DNA of 25,694 bases from Pseudopedobacter sp038237895 (GTDB lineage: Bacteria; Bacteroidota; Bacteroidia; Sphingobacteriales; Sphingobacteriaceae), in contig JBBRYE010000046.1 in NCBI GenBank assembly GCA_038237895.1, forward strand, positions 1 through 25,694. Direction: 5' to 3'. This document shows positions 8,889 to 16,564 of this stretch, in pieces. How positions within the stretch are numbered: position 1 is the first letter of the stretch; each line of letters begins with the position of its first letter. The notes under the pieces are model-generated. The model was not told where the DNA came from. It saw only the letters and a program-made list of their open reading frames with translations, and did not search any database. Made by a program: the position numbers and the translations under genes.

Positions 8889-10307
8889 ATGAAGCTTAAA
8901 ATTTTAATTGCTTGTTTTTTTCTCATCTCTGTTTCTTTATGTTTTGCACAAGAACAAACAAATTATGAGCAAGTAGAAGCCAAAAAATCTAATAAAGATG
9001 CAGAATGGATTCGCTATAATGCTAAAACATTAAACACTTTAAATCAATTTAAACCACACCAAGAGCCCGCTCTTAATTCTTACGGTAGCTGGAAGGTTAA
9101 CCAACAGAATCCTACAGGTTTTTTTAGAACTTTAAAAATTAAAGATAGGTGGTGGATTATTGATCCAGAAGGTTACCCTTACATTAATAAAGGAGTTGCT
9201 GTTTTTCGTCCATTCTCTTCAGAAAATCAAGAAACGGCTATGAAAGAAAAATATGGCTCACCAGAAGAGTGGTATAACCATGAAAGCGATTTTTTGAAAA
9301 GCCAGGGTTTTAACGGTACTGGCGCTTGGTCTGATGTTGATTTGATTAGGAATAGTAAAAAGCCAATTGTTTACACCGTTATTGTAAATGCGATGGCAAG
9401 CTATAAGGCAGAGCACATTAAACGTTTTGGAGGAAAATATAAAACAGCGGGTTGGCAAGGATACCGTTTTGATTTGGTAATGGTATTTGACCCGGAATTT
9501 AATGCGTATTGTGATGCAGCATTTAAACCTGTAGCAAAATATAAAGACGATAAATATTTGCTTGGCTATTATTCTGATAATGAATTACCTTGGAAAACAG
9601 ATGCTCTGGATATTTCTTTAAAAAATTTAGAAAAGGACGAACCTGGATACATAGCGGCTAAAAAATGGTTAGATAAAAGAAAAAACAAGGATGCTGGGTT
9701 GGAAGATATTAATGAAGAAGATAGACTTGCATTTTCTGGTTTTTATTTTGAAACCTACATAAAGAAAGTAACCGCAGCACTTAAAAAATATGATCCTAAC
9801 CACATGTATTTAGGCTGTAGATTTAATCAACAAGAAAGACAAGAGCTAACAAATCCTGAAATTTTTAGAGTTGCTGGGAAATACATGGATGTAATTTCTA
9901 TTAATCATTATCGTAAATGGGAACCTGATGCTACCCAAATGAACGATTGGGAAAAATGGAGTGGCAAACCTTTTCTTATTACAGAATGGTACACAAAAGG
10001 CGAAGATTCGGGATTAAAAAACGAAACCGGAGCAGGTTGGTTAGTTAAGACACAACAGGATAGAGGTTATTTTTACCAAAATTTTGTATTAGATATTTTA
10101 AAAAGTAAAAATTGCGTGGGTTGGCATTGGTTTACTTATCAGGATAACGATCCAAATAATTTAAAGACTGATTCTTCAAACCGAGATTCTAATAAAGGGA
10201 TTGTGGATTCTAATCTTAATCATTATGATCCTCTTTTAAAACAAATGAAAATAATAAATGATCAGGTATTTAATGTGATTAATTATTTTGATTCTTATGC
10301 TCAATAA
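8889..10307 (+). CDS. Clan GH-A glycoside hydrolase, agarase/GH50-like, secreted
   Basis: 472 residues with a signal peptide (cut near LCFAQ, residues 17-21). After a short N-terminal region it shows RWWIIDPEGYPYINKGVAV (88-106), the opening of the barrel in agarase- and GH50-like proteins, where a 'WWLVTPEGKPFFSLGV'-type block occurs. The acid/base candidate is Glu232 in GYYSDNELPW and the nucleophile candidate Glu366 in FLITEW. SINHYRKW and GWHWFTYQDND complete a TIM-barrel cleft. Agar is not a likely substrate, because no sulfatase, GH16, GH117 or galactose gene is present. I would annotate it only as a clan GH-A enzyme acting on a beta-linked backbone or oligomer. It follows GH10 by 11 bp and is almost certainly co-transcribed with it. 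Family assignment is from memory of motifs and is uncertain. Confidence 0.65.
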   Translation: MKLKILIACFFLISVSLCFAQEQTNYEQVEAKKSNKDAEWIRYNAKTLNTLNQFKPHQEPALNSYGSWKVNQQNPTGFFRTLKIKDRWWIIDPEGYPYINKGVAVFRPFSSENQETAMKEKYGSPEEWYNHESDFLKSQGFNGTGAWSDVDLIRNSKKPIVYTVIVNAMASYKAEHIKRFGGKYKTAGWQGYRFDLVMVFDPEFNAYCDAAFKPVAKYKDDKYLLGYYSDNELPWKTDALDISLKNLEKDEPGYIAAKKWLDKRKNKDAGLEDINEEDRLAFSGFYFETYIKKVTAALKKYDPNHMYLGCRFNQQERQELTNPEIFRVAGKYMDVISINHYRKWEPDATQMNDWEKWSGKPFLITEWYTKGEDSGLKNETGAGWLVKTQQDRGYFYQNFVLDILKSKNCVGWHWFTYQDNDPNNLKTDSSNRDSNKGIVDSNLNHYDPLLKQMKIINDQVFNVINYFDSYAQ

Positions 10308-10451
10308 ATTATTGACTGTAAAACAGATGATTTAGTTTTCTAATCTTCTATTTAATAAGTTTAAGATTATTTATATTATTATGCTGGCTTCAAAATCTAT
10401 TATAAATGGTTAAAATCATTGTTTTATGTTTTCAATAATTAATTGATTTAA

Positions 10452-11156
10452 ATGGAAGATTATAAGTTTGAAGCAGCTAAAGCTTCGGTAGATTTTATTA
10501 AGCATGGGCAAAAAATAGGTATTGGCGCTGGTTCTTCAATATTTTATATGATAGATATCATCATAAAAGACACAACTTTAGCACAATCTTTATCTTTTGT
10601 TTCTTCATCTTTTAAAACCCGCCAGTATTTACGCGAAAAAGGTTTAACAGAGCAATTATCATCAAATATAGAGGGAATAGACCTATATTTTGATGGCGGC
10701 GATCAGTTTGATACTGAACTTAATGCTTTTAAAAGTGGCGGAGGAATTCATACCAGCGAAAAAATTATTGCTGCTAGCGCAAAAGAATTTATATTGGTTG
10801 GAGATGAAAGTAAGTTTGTTGAAAAACTTAACAATAAACATCCTTTAGTTGTAGAGATTTTACCCGAATCATTATCATTGGTTCTTAATAAACTTCAATT
10901 TCATTACCCACAATCTATTGTAGCTATTAGAATGGCTTCTCAAAAAGATGGTGCCGTTATTACGGAAAACGGAAACCTTCTGGCCGACATTAAATTTCCT
11001 GCTATACCTGATCTAAATGAACTAAATCTTAAGATTAAAATGATACCGGGAATTGTTGAGCATTCTTTATTTTATAGAATGGCAAATAAAGCAGTTATAG
11101 CAGGTGAACAGGGAATCAGAATTATTAATCCTATTTATGATAACACTATCAAATAG
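10452..11156 (+). CDS. rpiA: RpiA-family sugar-phosphate isomerase (ribose-5-phosphate isomerase A-like)
   Basis: 234 residues with no signal peptide, so it is the one clearly cytoplasmic catalytic protein in the window. It aligns to RpiA along its length. GIGAGSS (23-29) replaces the phosphate-binding GxGTGST. Catalytic and binding positions fall at the same numbers as in E. coli RpiA: Asp81 and Asp84 in FDGGDQFD, Lys94 in FKSGGG, Glu103 in TSEK and Lys121 in ESKF. RpiA interconverts ribose-5-phosphate and ribulose-5-phosphate in the pentose phosphate pathway. Departures are Gln85 for the usual Glu in DGADE, Ala for Thr in the phosphate loop and SGGGIHTS for GGGAALT, so it may be a specialised copy rather than the housekeeping enzyme. 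It sits among secreted glycanases, 144 bp after the GH50-like gene; no promoter or terminator stands out in that gap. Its substrate here is unproven. Confidence 0.83.
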   Translation: MEDYKFEAAKASVDFIKHGQKIGIGAGSSIFYMIDIIIKDTTLAQSLSFVSSSFKTRQYLREKGLTEQLSSNIEGIDLYFDGGDQFDTELNAFKSGGGIHTSEKIIAASAKEFILVGDESKFVEKLNNKHPLVVEILPESLSLVLNKLQFHYPQSIVAIRMASQKDGAVITENGNLLADIKFPAIPDLNELNLKIKMIPGIVEHSLFYRMANKAVIAGEQGIRIINPIYDNTIK

Positions 11157-11255
11157 AATGATAATAATGTTTAAGAAATCAATATAAGCTACATTTTGAA
11201 CATTTGTATACCTAATCAGAAACATACCATCCCTATTTAAAATTTTTAACAGCGT

Positions 11256-11360
11256 AAATTTGGTTTCAACCAAAATTTATAAACAATCAATTTATTAGAA
11301 TTAGGAATACAATTTATCAAAAGGCTTAGGTATGCTATGCAAATTCTGTTTTACAGAATT
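11256..11360. repeat. Two inverted repeats in the 275-bp gap after rpiA
   Basis: The gap 11157-11431 holds no gene I can support. It contains AAATTTGGTT (11256-11265) opposite AACCAAAATTT (11268-11278), a stem with one bulged base, and a perfect 8-bp repeat AATTCTGT (11342-11349) / ACAGAATT (11353-11360) with a TTT loop. Neither has a T run after it, so they are poor terminators. They could be an operator, an RNA-processing site or chance in AT-rich DNA. Confidence 0.4.
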
Positions 11361-11431
11361 GACACGTTATCTAAATTTTAAAATGGAAATTTTAATTTAT
11401 TATAAACACAATACATAAAATTAGCTAATAC

Positions 11432-12235
11432 ATGAGAAATTCGAAACAGTTAAAAAACCGATATTATAATTTTCATTGCAATAGAAAAACTTCAATATTC
11501 ATCTTGATTTTAATGTTTACAAGTTGCATCATCTCTTGTAAAGTTAAAAAAACAACGGCAGTAGTTGTCCCAGATTGGTCACTTCCAGGTTCTTCCACAC
11601 ATAAACAAGTTCCACCACCAATAGATTTTCATCGAGCTACAAAAACATCAAATAAGAATATTGGCATTTTTGATGGTCAAAGCGACATAGGAGCTGCTCT
11701 TGTTCCCGGATCATCAAGTTTTGATCCTATTTCAAAAGAGTATACCATTAATTCTGCAGGCTATAACATTTGGTATACAAGGGATGAATTTCGTTTTCTG
11801 TGGAAAAAAATGTCTGGTGATATATCTTTAGCTGCTGATGTTAAATTTCCTGTTGCAGGAGGTTATTCAGATAGAAAGGCAGTAGTAATTATCAGACAAA
11901 GCCTTGACGACGATGCTGAAGAAGTAATGGTTGGCCGTCATGGAGCAGGCTTGATGCACATGGCTTGGAGGCCAGAAAAAAACACGATGATCCAGCAAAT
12001 GAAAGTTCCAGAAAAAGGCGCTATGCGTATTGGAATAGAAAAAAAAGGAGATAATTATGCAATGTTTATTAGTTTAAACGGAGAACCAATGCATCAGCTA
12101 GGAAATCCAGTTAAAATAAATATAACAGAACCTTTTTATGTTGGCATTGGCTTTACATCACACATTCCAGACAAATCAGATACTGCAATACTTTCTAACG
12201 TAGTATTGGAAAACGTTGCTGGGAAAGTGAGATAA
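11432..12235 (+). CDS. Lipoprotein with concanavalin-like (DUF1349/LamG-type) beta-sandwich
   Basis: 267 residues. The N-terminus is long and basic, followed by a hydrophobic stretch (SIFILILMFTSCIISCK) with the probable lipidated Cys at 36. After a Pro-rich linker, one domain (~75-265) shows GIFDGQSDIGAAL, SAGYNIWYTRDEFRFLWKKM, DRKAVVIIRQSLD, VGRHGAGLMHMAWR and FYVGIGFTSH. This looks like the concanavalin-type jelly-roll often found alone, fused to beta-xylosidases, or in front of TolB-like propeller proteins in Bacteroidota. No catalytic pair is evident, so a carbohydrate-binding or accessory role is the most that can be said. It precedes GH105 by 53 bp and has a 275-bp gap before it, so a local promoter is possible although none is recognisable. 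Function unknown. Confidence 0.65.
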   Translation: MRNSKQLKNRYYNFHCNRKTSIFILILMFTSCIISCKVKKTTAVVVPDWSLPGSSTHKQVPPPIDFHRATKTSNKNIGIFDGQSDIGAALVPGSSSFDPISKEYTINSAGYNIWYTRDEFRFLWKKMSGDISLAADVKFPVAGGYSDRKAVVIIRQSLDDDAEEVMVGRHGAGLMHMAWRPEKNTMIQQMKVPEKGAMRIGIEKKGDNYAMFISLNGEPMHQLGNPVKINITEPFYVGIGFTSHIPDKSDTAILSNVVLENVAGKVR

Positions 12236-12288
12236 AGTTTTTGATTCAAAAAATAGCTGATCCTGTTATATACAACTTAAAACTTATT

Positions 12289-13392
12289 ATGAAAAACAAA
12301 ATTTTAATTTGTGCTTTATTAGCCACTATAATTTTTACACAAGCTTGTAACACAAATAAAAAAGTAACCGCAAACAAAGCTAATTCTGATACAGAAAAAG
12401 CTATGATTAAAGCTTTACAGTGGCAAGAAGCGCATCCAATTGTAGAAAAATCACCTATGGATTGGACAAATGGAGCGTATTATACTGGAGTGGTTAAAGC
12501 ACATGAAGCAACCAAAAACCCCGAATTTTTGAACGCTTTAAGAGGAATGGCGAAGAGTAATAATTGGCAAACTTATATTCGCATAAATAGTGCTGATGAT
12601 GTAGCCATCAGTTATGCATACCTTTATTTAAAGACTATCGGAGATAAAGATGTAAACCTTAAGCCAACCGAAGATTTTATAAAAAAGCATTTAGCATATC
12701 AAGAAAGCCAAAAACGTGATAAACCTTTATGGTGGTGGTGTGATGCGCTTTTTATGGCTCCGCCTGTTTTTACCGTACTTTCAAAAGTAAATAATGATCC
12801 TACTTTGCTTGATGAAATGTATAAACACTATAAAGAAACTTATGATTTATTGTACGATAAAGAAGAACATCTTTTTGCAAGAGATAATCGGTTTTTGTGG
12901 ACTGGTGCAAGTACAGATAAAAAAGAAGAAAATGGAAAGAAAATATTTTGGTCTAGAGGAAATGGTTGGGTTTTAGGCGGTCTAGCTTTAATATTACAGG
13001 ACATGCCAAAAAATTATGTTCACCGTCCTTTTTTTGAACAACTATTTAAAGAAATGGCAACCAAAGTTAAAACCTTGCAACAACCAGATGGGATGTGGAC
13101 AACAAGCTTACTCTCTCCAGAATCTTACGATCACACAGAAACTAGTGGAAGTGGATTTTTTACTTTCGGTATTGCTTGGGGAATTAATAACGGATTGTTA
13201 AAAGCGTCTGAATTTAAGCCTGTGGTAACTAAAGCCTGGCCTGCATTGCTGAAAATTCAAAAAGAAGATGGAATGGTTGGCTTTGTTCAAAATATAGGAT
13301 TTGATCCACGCCCTGCAACAGCAGAAAGCTGGCAAAATTACGGCACTGGCGCATTTTTGCTTGCAGGTAGCGAAGTTCTAAAAATGAAATAA
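12289..13392 (+). CDS. GH105 unsaturated glucuronyl/galacturonyl hydrolase, lipoprotein
   Basis: 367 residues from ATG 12289. The in-frame TTG at 12241 is rejected because only the ATG puts the signal sequence (MKNKILICALLATIIFTQAC, lipid Cys at 20) at the N-terminus. The (alpha/alpha)6-barrel motifs of the YteR/YesR group are present: Asp104 in NSADD, Asp152 in LWWWCDALFMAPP (catalytic Asp of the family), WSRGNGWVLGG (221-231), a C-terminal GxGFFTFGIAWGINNG segment and ESWQNYGTGAFLLAG. These enzymes hydrate the C4-C5 double bond of a non-reducing-end unsaturated uronate, which then falls off as 5-keto-4-deoxyuronate. It therefore needs a lyase upstream; PL8 and possibly the next gene are candidates. 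Whether it prefers glucuronyl or rhamnogalacturonyl products cannot be read here. It probably faces the periplasm. Confidence 0.9.
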   Translation: MKNKILICALLATIIFTQACNTNKKVTANKANSDTEKAMIKALQWQEAHPIVEKSPMDWTNGAYYTGVVKAHEATKNPEFLNALRGMAKSNNWQTYIRINSADDVAISYAYLYLKTIGDKDVNLKPTEDFIKKHLAYQESQKRDKPLWWWCDALFMAPPVFTVLSKVNNDPTLLDEMYKHYKETYDLLYDKEEHLFARDNRFLWTGASTDKKEENGKKIFWSRGNGWVLGGLALILQDMPKNYVHRPFFEQLFKEMATKVKTLQQPDGMWTTSLLSPESYDHTETSGSGFFTFGIAWGINNGLLKASEFKPVVTKAWPALLKIQKEDGMVGFVQNIGFDPRPATAESWQNYGTGAFLLAGSEVLKMK

Positions 13393-13479
13393 AATCAATT
13401 TTAATTTGAGTGATAAATGGAGGCTGCCCAAATCAAATAATAAGTAAGCTTGCATCAGCATTAAATAGTTTAAAAAATA

Positions 13480-15117
13480 ATGACCAAGAAATCTCTTTTG
13501 ATAGCTGCTTTAATGTTCGCTATTATTCCTGCTTTTTCACAAAATTGGAGAAGTAGTTTATATCCACAAAATTGGAATCCTGGGATGCAAGATAGTGCCG
13601 GAAGATTCCTTCACGATTTTTCTTATGCCGGTTACCATCGTGGAGAGAAAGCAATTCCGCATATTAAAAAGCATATAGTAGATGTTACTAAAGCACCTTA
13701 TTTTGTTGATAATACTGGCAAAGAAGAAGTAACGATTGCTATTCAAAATGCATTAAATGATGTCGGACAAATCGGGGGCGGGGTAGTTTATTTACCAGCT
13801 GGAAAATATAAATTAGCTATTTCTGCTGCTAAAGCTAATTCTTTAAAAATCAACTACAGCAATGTGGTATTAAGGGGTGCAGGGATTGGTAAAACATATA
13901 TATTTAATGATAATGCTAACGTTAGAAACATTTCCATTATACAGGCTAGACCAGTTTCTGGCGGAAATTGGCTAAAGCCAGAAAGCGAAGTTATAAACCT
14001 GACAAAAGATTTGTTGCTTCCCACTCAAACAATACCTGTTTCATCCACAAAAGATTTTAAAGTTGGAGATTGGATAATTTTAAGATCTGATGTTACCAAA
14101 GAATTTATTAAGGAACATGATATGGATAATCTATGGGCAACCTCTTTAGTAGGAACTATGTTTTACCGATATATTACTGCAATTAATAAAAAAGAAAATA
14201 CCATACAGATTGATGCGCCTACCAGATATTTTCTTAAACTGCGAGACAATGCAAGAATTTACAAAGTTAAACCTGCATTAAGCGAGGTTGGAATAGAAAA
14301 TTTTTCAATTGCTAATCAGCAATCTGTTTTGCCGGGTTTGGGTAATTTAGAATTCGATACTAAAGGTACTGCTGCTTATGAAGTTCATGGTGCTAATATG
14401 ATTATGATTAATAGTGCCATTAATTGTTGGATCAAAAATGTAAGTACATACAAGCCTGAAGAAAATAAAAATGATTTTCATTTAGTTTCTAGTGGAATAT
14501 TATTGCAGAGTTCCAGATTTGTAACGGTTGATTCTTGTTCTTTCCAGAAAACTCAATATTATGGGGAAGGCGGCAATGGTTATATGTACACTTTAGGATC
14601 AAATGATTGTTTGATTAAAGACTGTTTTGCAGCATACGCCCGTCATAATTACGATTTTAAAACAATGAAAAGCAACGGGAATGTTATTTTACGTTGCAGG
14701 GGAGAAAATTCAAGTCTTGCCAGTGATTTTCACATGCATCTAAGTATGTCTAACCTTTTTGATAACACTACTTTAAATAAAGATTTTTTAGAGGCTAAAT
14801 TTAGGCCTTGGGGCACATTGCCAGATATGCATGGTTATCCAACTACACAAAGTGTTTATTGGAATACGGTAGGAGAGGCATATCCAAAAAAATCGCCTTA
14901 CGTTATTGATTCAGAACAGTTTGGTTGGGGATACGTTATCGGAACAAGTGGCCCTGCTAGTGATGTTAAAACTTCGCCAACTGCAGGGAAAATAAAAGAA
15001 TATGAGTATGATTCTTCTCCAGAAGACTTTAAAGAAGGAATAGGTACTGGGGATCATTTAATGCCAAAATCTCTTTATCTAGATCAATTAGAAAGACGGT
15101 TAAAAGCCCATAAATAA
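13480..15117 (+). CDS. Right-handed beta-helix protein of the pectate-lyase superfamily fold
   Basis: 545 residues with a clear signal peptide (cut after AFSQ, residue 21). The mature start contains DFSYAGYHRGEKAIP, then VTIAIQNALNDV and GGGVVYLPAGKYKL (~83-112), the entry of the pectate-lyase superfamily beta-helix shared by GH28, GH55 and several lyase families. Later coils carry INSAINCWIKNVSTYKPEE, SRFVTVDSCSFQKTQYYGEGG and ARHNYDFKT. A conserved-looking C-terminal block has FRPWGTLPDMHG and SEQFGWGYVIGTSGP. I cannot place it in a numbered CAZy family. Its immediate neighbours (GH105 87 bp before; clan GH-A gene 2 bp after) make it a candidate polysaccharide lyase that would feed GH105, or a glycosidase or epimerase. 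The fold call is good; the activity is open. Confidence 0.75.
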   Translation: MTKKSLLIAALMFAIIPAFSQNWRSSLYPQNWNPGMQDSAGRFLHDFSYAGYHRGEKAIPHIKKHIVDVTKAPYFVDNTGKEEVTIAIQNALNDVGQIGGGVVYLPAGKYKLAISAAKANSLKINYSNVVLRGAGIGKTYIFNDNANVRNISIIQARPVSGGNWLKPESEVINLTKDLLLPTQTIPVSSTKDFKVGDWIILRSDVTKEFIKEHDMDNLWATSLVGTMFYRYITAINKKENTIQIDAPTRYFLKLRDNARIYKVKPALSEVGIENFSIANQQSVLPGLGNLEFDTKGTAAYEVHGANMIMINSAINCWIKNVSTYKPEENKNDFHLVSSGILLQSSRFVTVDSCSFQKTQYYGEGGNGYMYTLGSNDCLIKDCFAAYARHNYDFKTMKSNGNVILRCRGENSSLASDFHMHLSMSNLFDNTTLNKDFLEAKFRPWGTLPDMHGYPTTQSVYWNTVGEAYPKKSPYVIDSEQFGWGYVIGTSGPASDVKTSPTAGKIKEYEYDSSPEDFKEGIGTGDHLMPKSLYLDQLERRLKAHK

Positions 15118-15119
15118 AA

Positions 15120-16433
15120 ATGAAAATCATTTTAATCTCTATTTTAATCATCTTTTACAGCGATTTTACTATCGCTCAACCTAACGTTAAATCTAAAAAC
15201 GAAAATTTAGCTACTACAATAAGTCCTTATTTATTCGGTCAAAATGCCTGGGAAAAAAACGAAATATTTAAAGTTATTGATGATATAAAAGCAGTTCATT
15301 ATCAAACCATACGAATAGGCGGAAATGGATATGAAAACGGTGGCTTTATGAATAAAGAGGTCATCAAACTAATTGATTACGCTCGTTTTGTTGGTGCTGA
15401 GCCAATTGTTCAAATGCCACGTCAGTTAAAAAATGATGATAAAGCTTTTAAAGCGATTTCTTATTTAAATGGCGAATTACATAAAAATATCAAATTTTGG
15501 AGTATTGGTAACGAACCCGATCATCATAATCAATTGTCTTCGCCAGAAGAAGTGTATGATTACTTCATAAAAATTGCTGCCCAGATTAAAAGATACGACC
15601 CCAAGGCAAAAATAATGGGATTCGATTTAGCATCATACAAAGGGGAATATTTAACAAGGCTTTTAGGAGGAGATTTGGATGTGACTAAAAAAGTTCCCAA
15701 TCAAGATTACTATTATTTGGATATAGTAAGTTTTCATAACTACAAATTTAAAGACATTACAGGTTTTGAGAAAAGCGTAAAAGATTTAAAGCAATTATTA
15801 AATCCTATAAATTTAAAACGAAAAGAGAGTGAAAGAATAGGATGGGCAATTACCGAATTTAATTCACATTGGATTGTTGACGAAAGTTTGGGTGCAGATT
15901 TTTCGCCTTATAATTTCCATAACGGGCAAATTTTTGCTGAAATGTACGATTTAGGAATGCGAGAAGGAGCTTTTACCATTTGCCCTTGGAGTATTTTAGA
16001 GGGAGGAGCAGATAGGGAAGGAACAGATTTAGGAATGTTTGATTTGATTGGAGGAAAATATTTTCCACGATCCAATTATTACCATACTCAAATGCTGGCT
16101 CAAAATTTCCGTAATAACTACCTAAGTCATCAAAATAAGAATGAAGTTACGGTAATACCAATGGGCGATAAATCGGGTATTTCTGTGATGATAATTAATA
16201 AAAATAAATCTAAAGGCTTTAAATATAAGTTACAACTTAACCTTAATGAGGACAAAAACAATCAAGATGTAATTGCGATTGACGCAAATTTAAAAACGGT
16301 ATTAAAGATTGATATACAACCTGCATCTACACAGATGTTTATATTCAATAATAAAGGTAAACTTATTAAAAACTATACTTATTCATCTAAGGATGAAGAA
16401 ATCAATAAACCACCAAAAATAGAGATGTTTTAA
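15120..16433 (+). CDS. Clan GH-A glycoside hydrolase of unclear family (GH39/GH51/GH79-like), secreted
   Basis: 437 residues, signal peptide cut near TIAQ (residue 20). The barrel opens with ISPYLFGQNAW (34-44) and TIRIGGNGYENGG. The acid/base candidate is Glu132 in FWSIGNEPDHH and the nucleophile candidate Glu246 in WAITEFNSHW, the usual clan GH-A spacing between strands beta-4 and beta-7. HNYKFKDITG and CPWSILEGG line the cleft, and a C-terminal beta-sandwich (~340-437) follows, as in GH39, GH51, GH30 and GH79 enzymes. NEPD with a following ITEFN fits retaining beta-xylosidases, beta-glucuronidases or arabinofuranosidases, and the sequence alone does not decide between them. The gene starts 2 bp after the beta-helix gene, so the two are translationally close and probably work on the same linkage region. 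Family assignment is tentative. Confidence 0.72.
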   Translation: MKIILISILIIFYSDFTIAQPNVKSKNENLATTISPYLFGQNAWEKNEIFKVIDDIKAVHYQTIRIGGNGYENGGFMNKEVIKLIDYARFVGAEPIVQMPRQLKNDDKAFKAISYLNGELHKNIKFWSIGNEPDHHNQLSSPEEVYDYFIKIAAQIKRYDPKAKIMGFDLASYKGEYLTRLLGGDLDVTKKVPNQDYYYLDIVSFHNYKFKDITGFEKSVKDLKQLLNPINLKRKESERIGWAITEFNSHWIVDESLGADFSPYNFHNGQIFAEMYDLGMREGAFTICPWSILEGGADREGTDLGMFDLIGGKYFPRSNYYHTQMLAQNFRNNYLSHQNKNEVTVIPMGDKSGISVMIINKNKSKGFKYKLQLNLNEDKNNQDVIAIDANLKTVLKIDIQPASTQMFIFNNKGKLIKNYTYSSKDEEINKPPKIEMF

Positions 16434-16564
16434 AATAGGATAATCTTAGTAAATAACTATTTGTTGCTTCTACATTTTGGAGGTTATACAAAACGGTATA
16501 AAACGAATCAAAAGGTTAATAATAAAATCAGCATTTATCAAACATAATCAGCGAATAAAAAATT

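Noticed and set aside
8889..10307. Annotation as a true beta-agarase
   Set aside because: Only the general clan GH-A motifs support it; no agar-related gene accompanies it and its partner gene is GH10.
11231..11251. Fifth copy of the recurrent regulatory element
   Set aside because: Only CCCT and ATTTAA agree, with one base deleted; the AGTACA core is missing. This is within chance for AT-rich DNA.
12241..12288. TTG start for GH105 giving a 16-residue extension
   Set aside because: The extension would place charged and polar residues before the lipoprotein signal; the ATG at 12289 starts directly with it.
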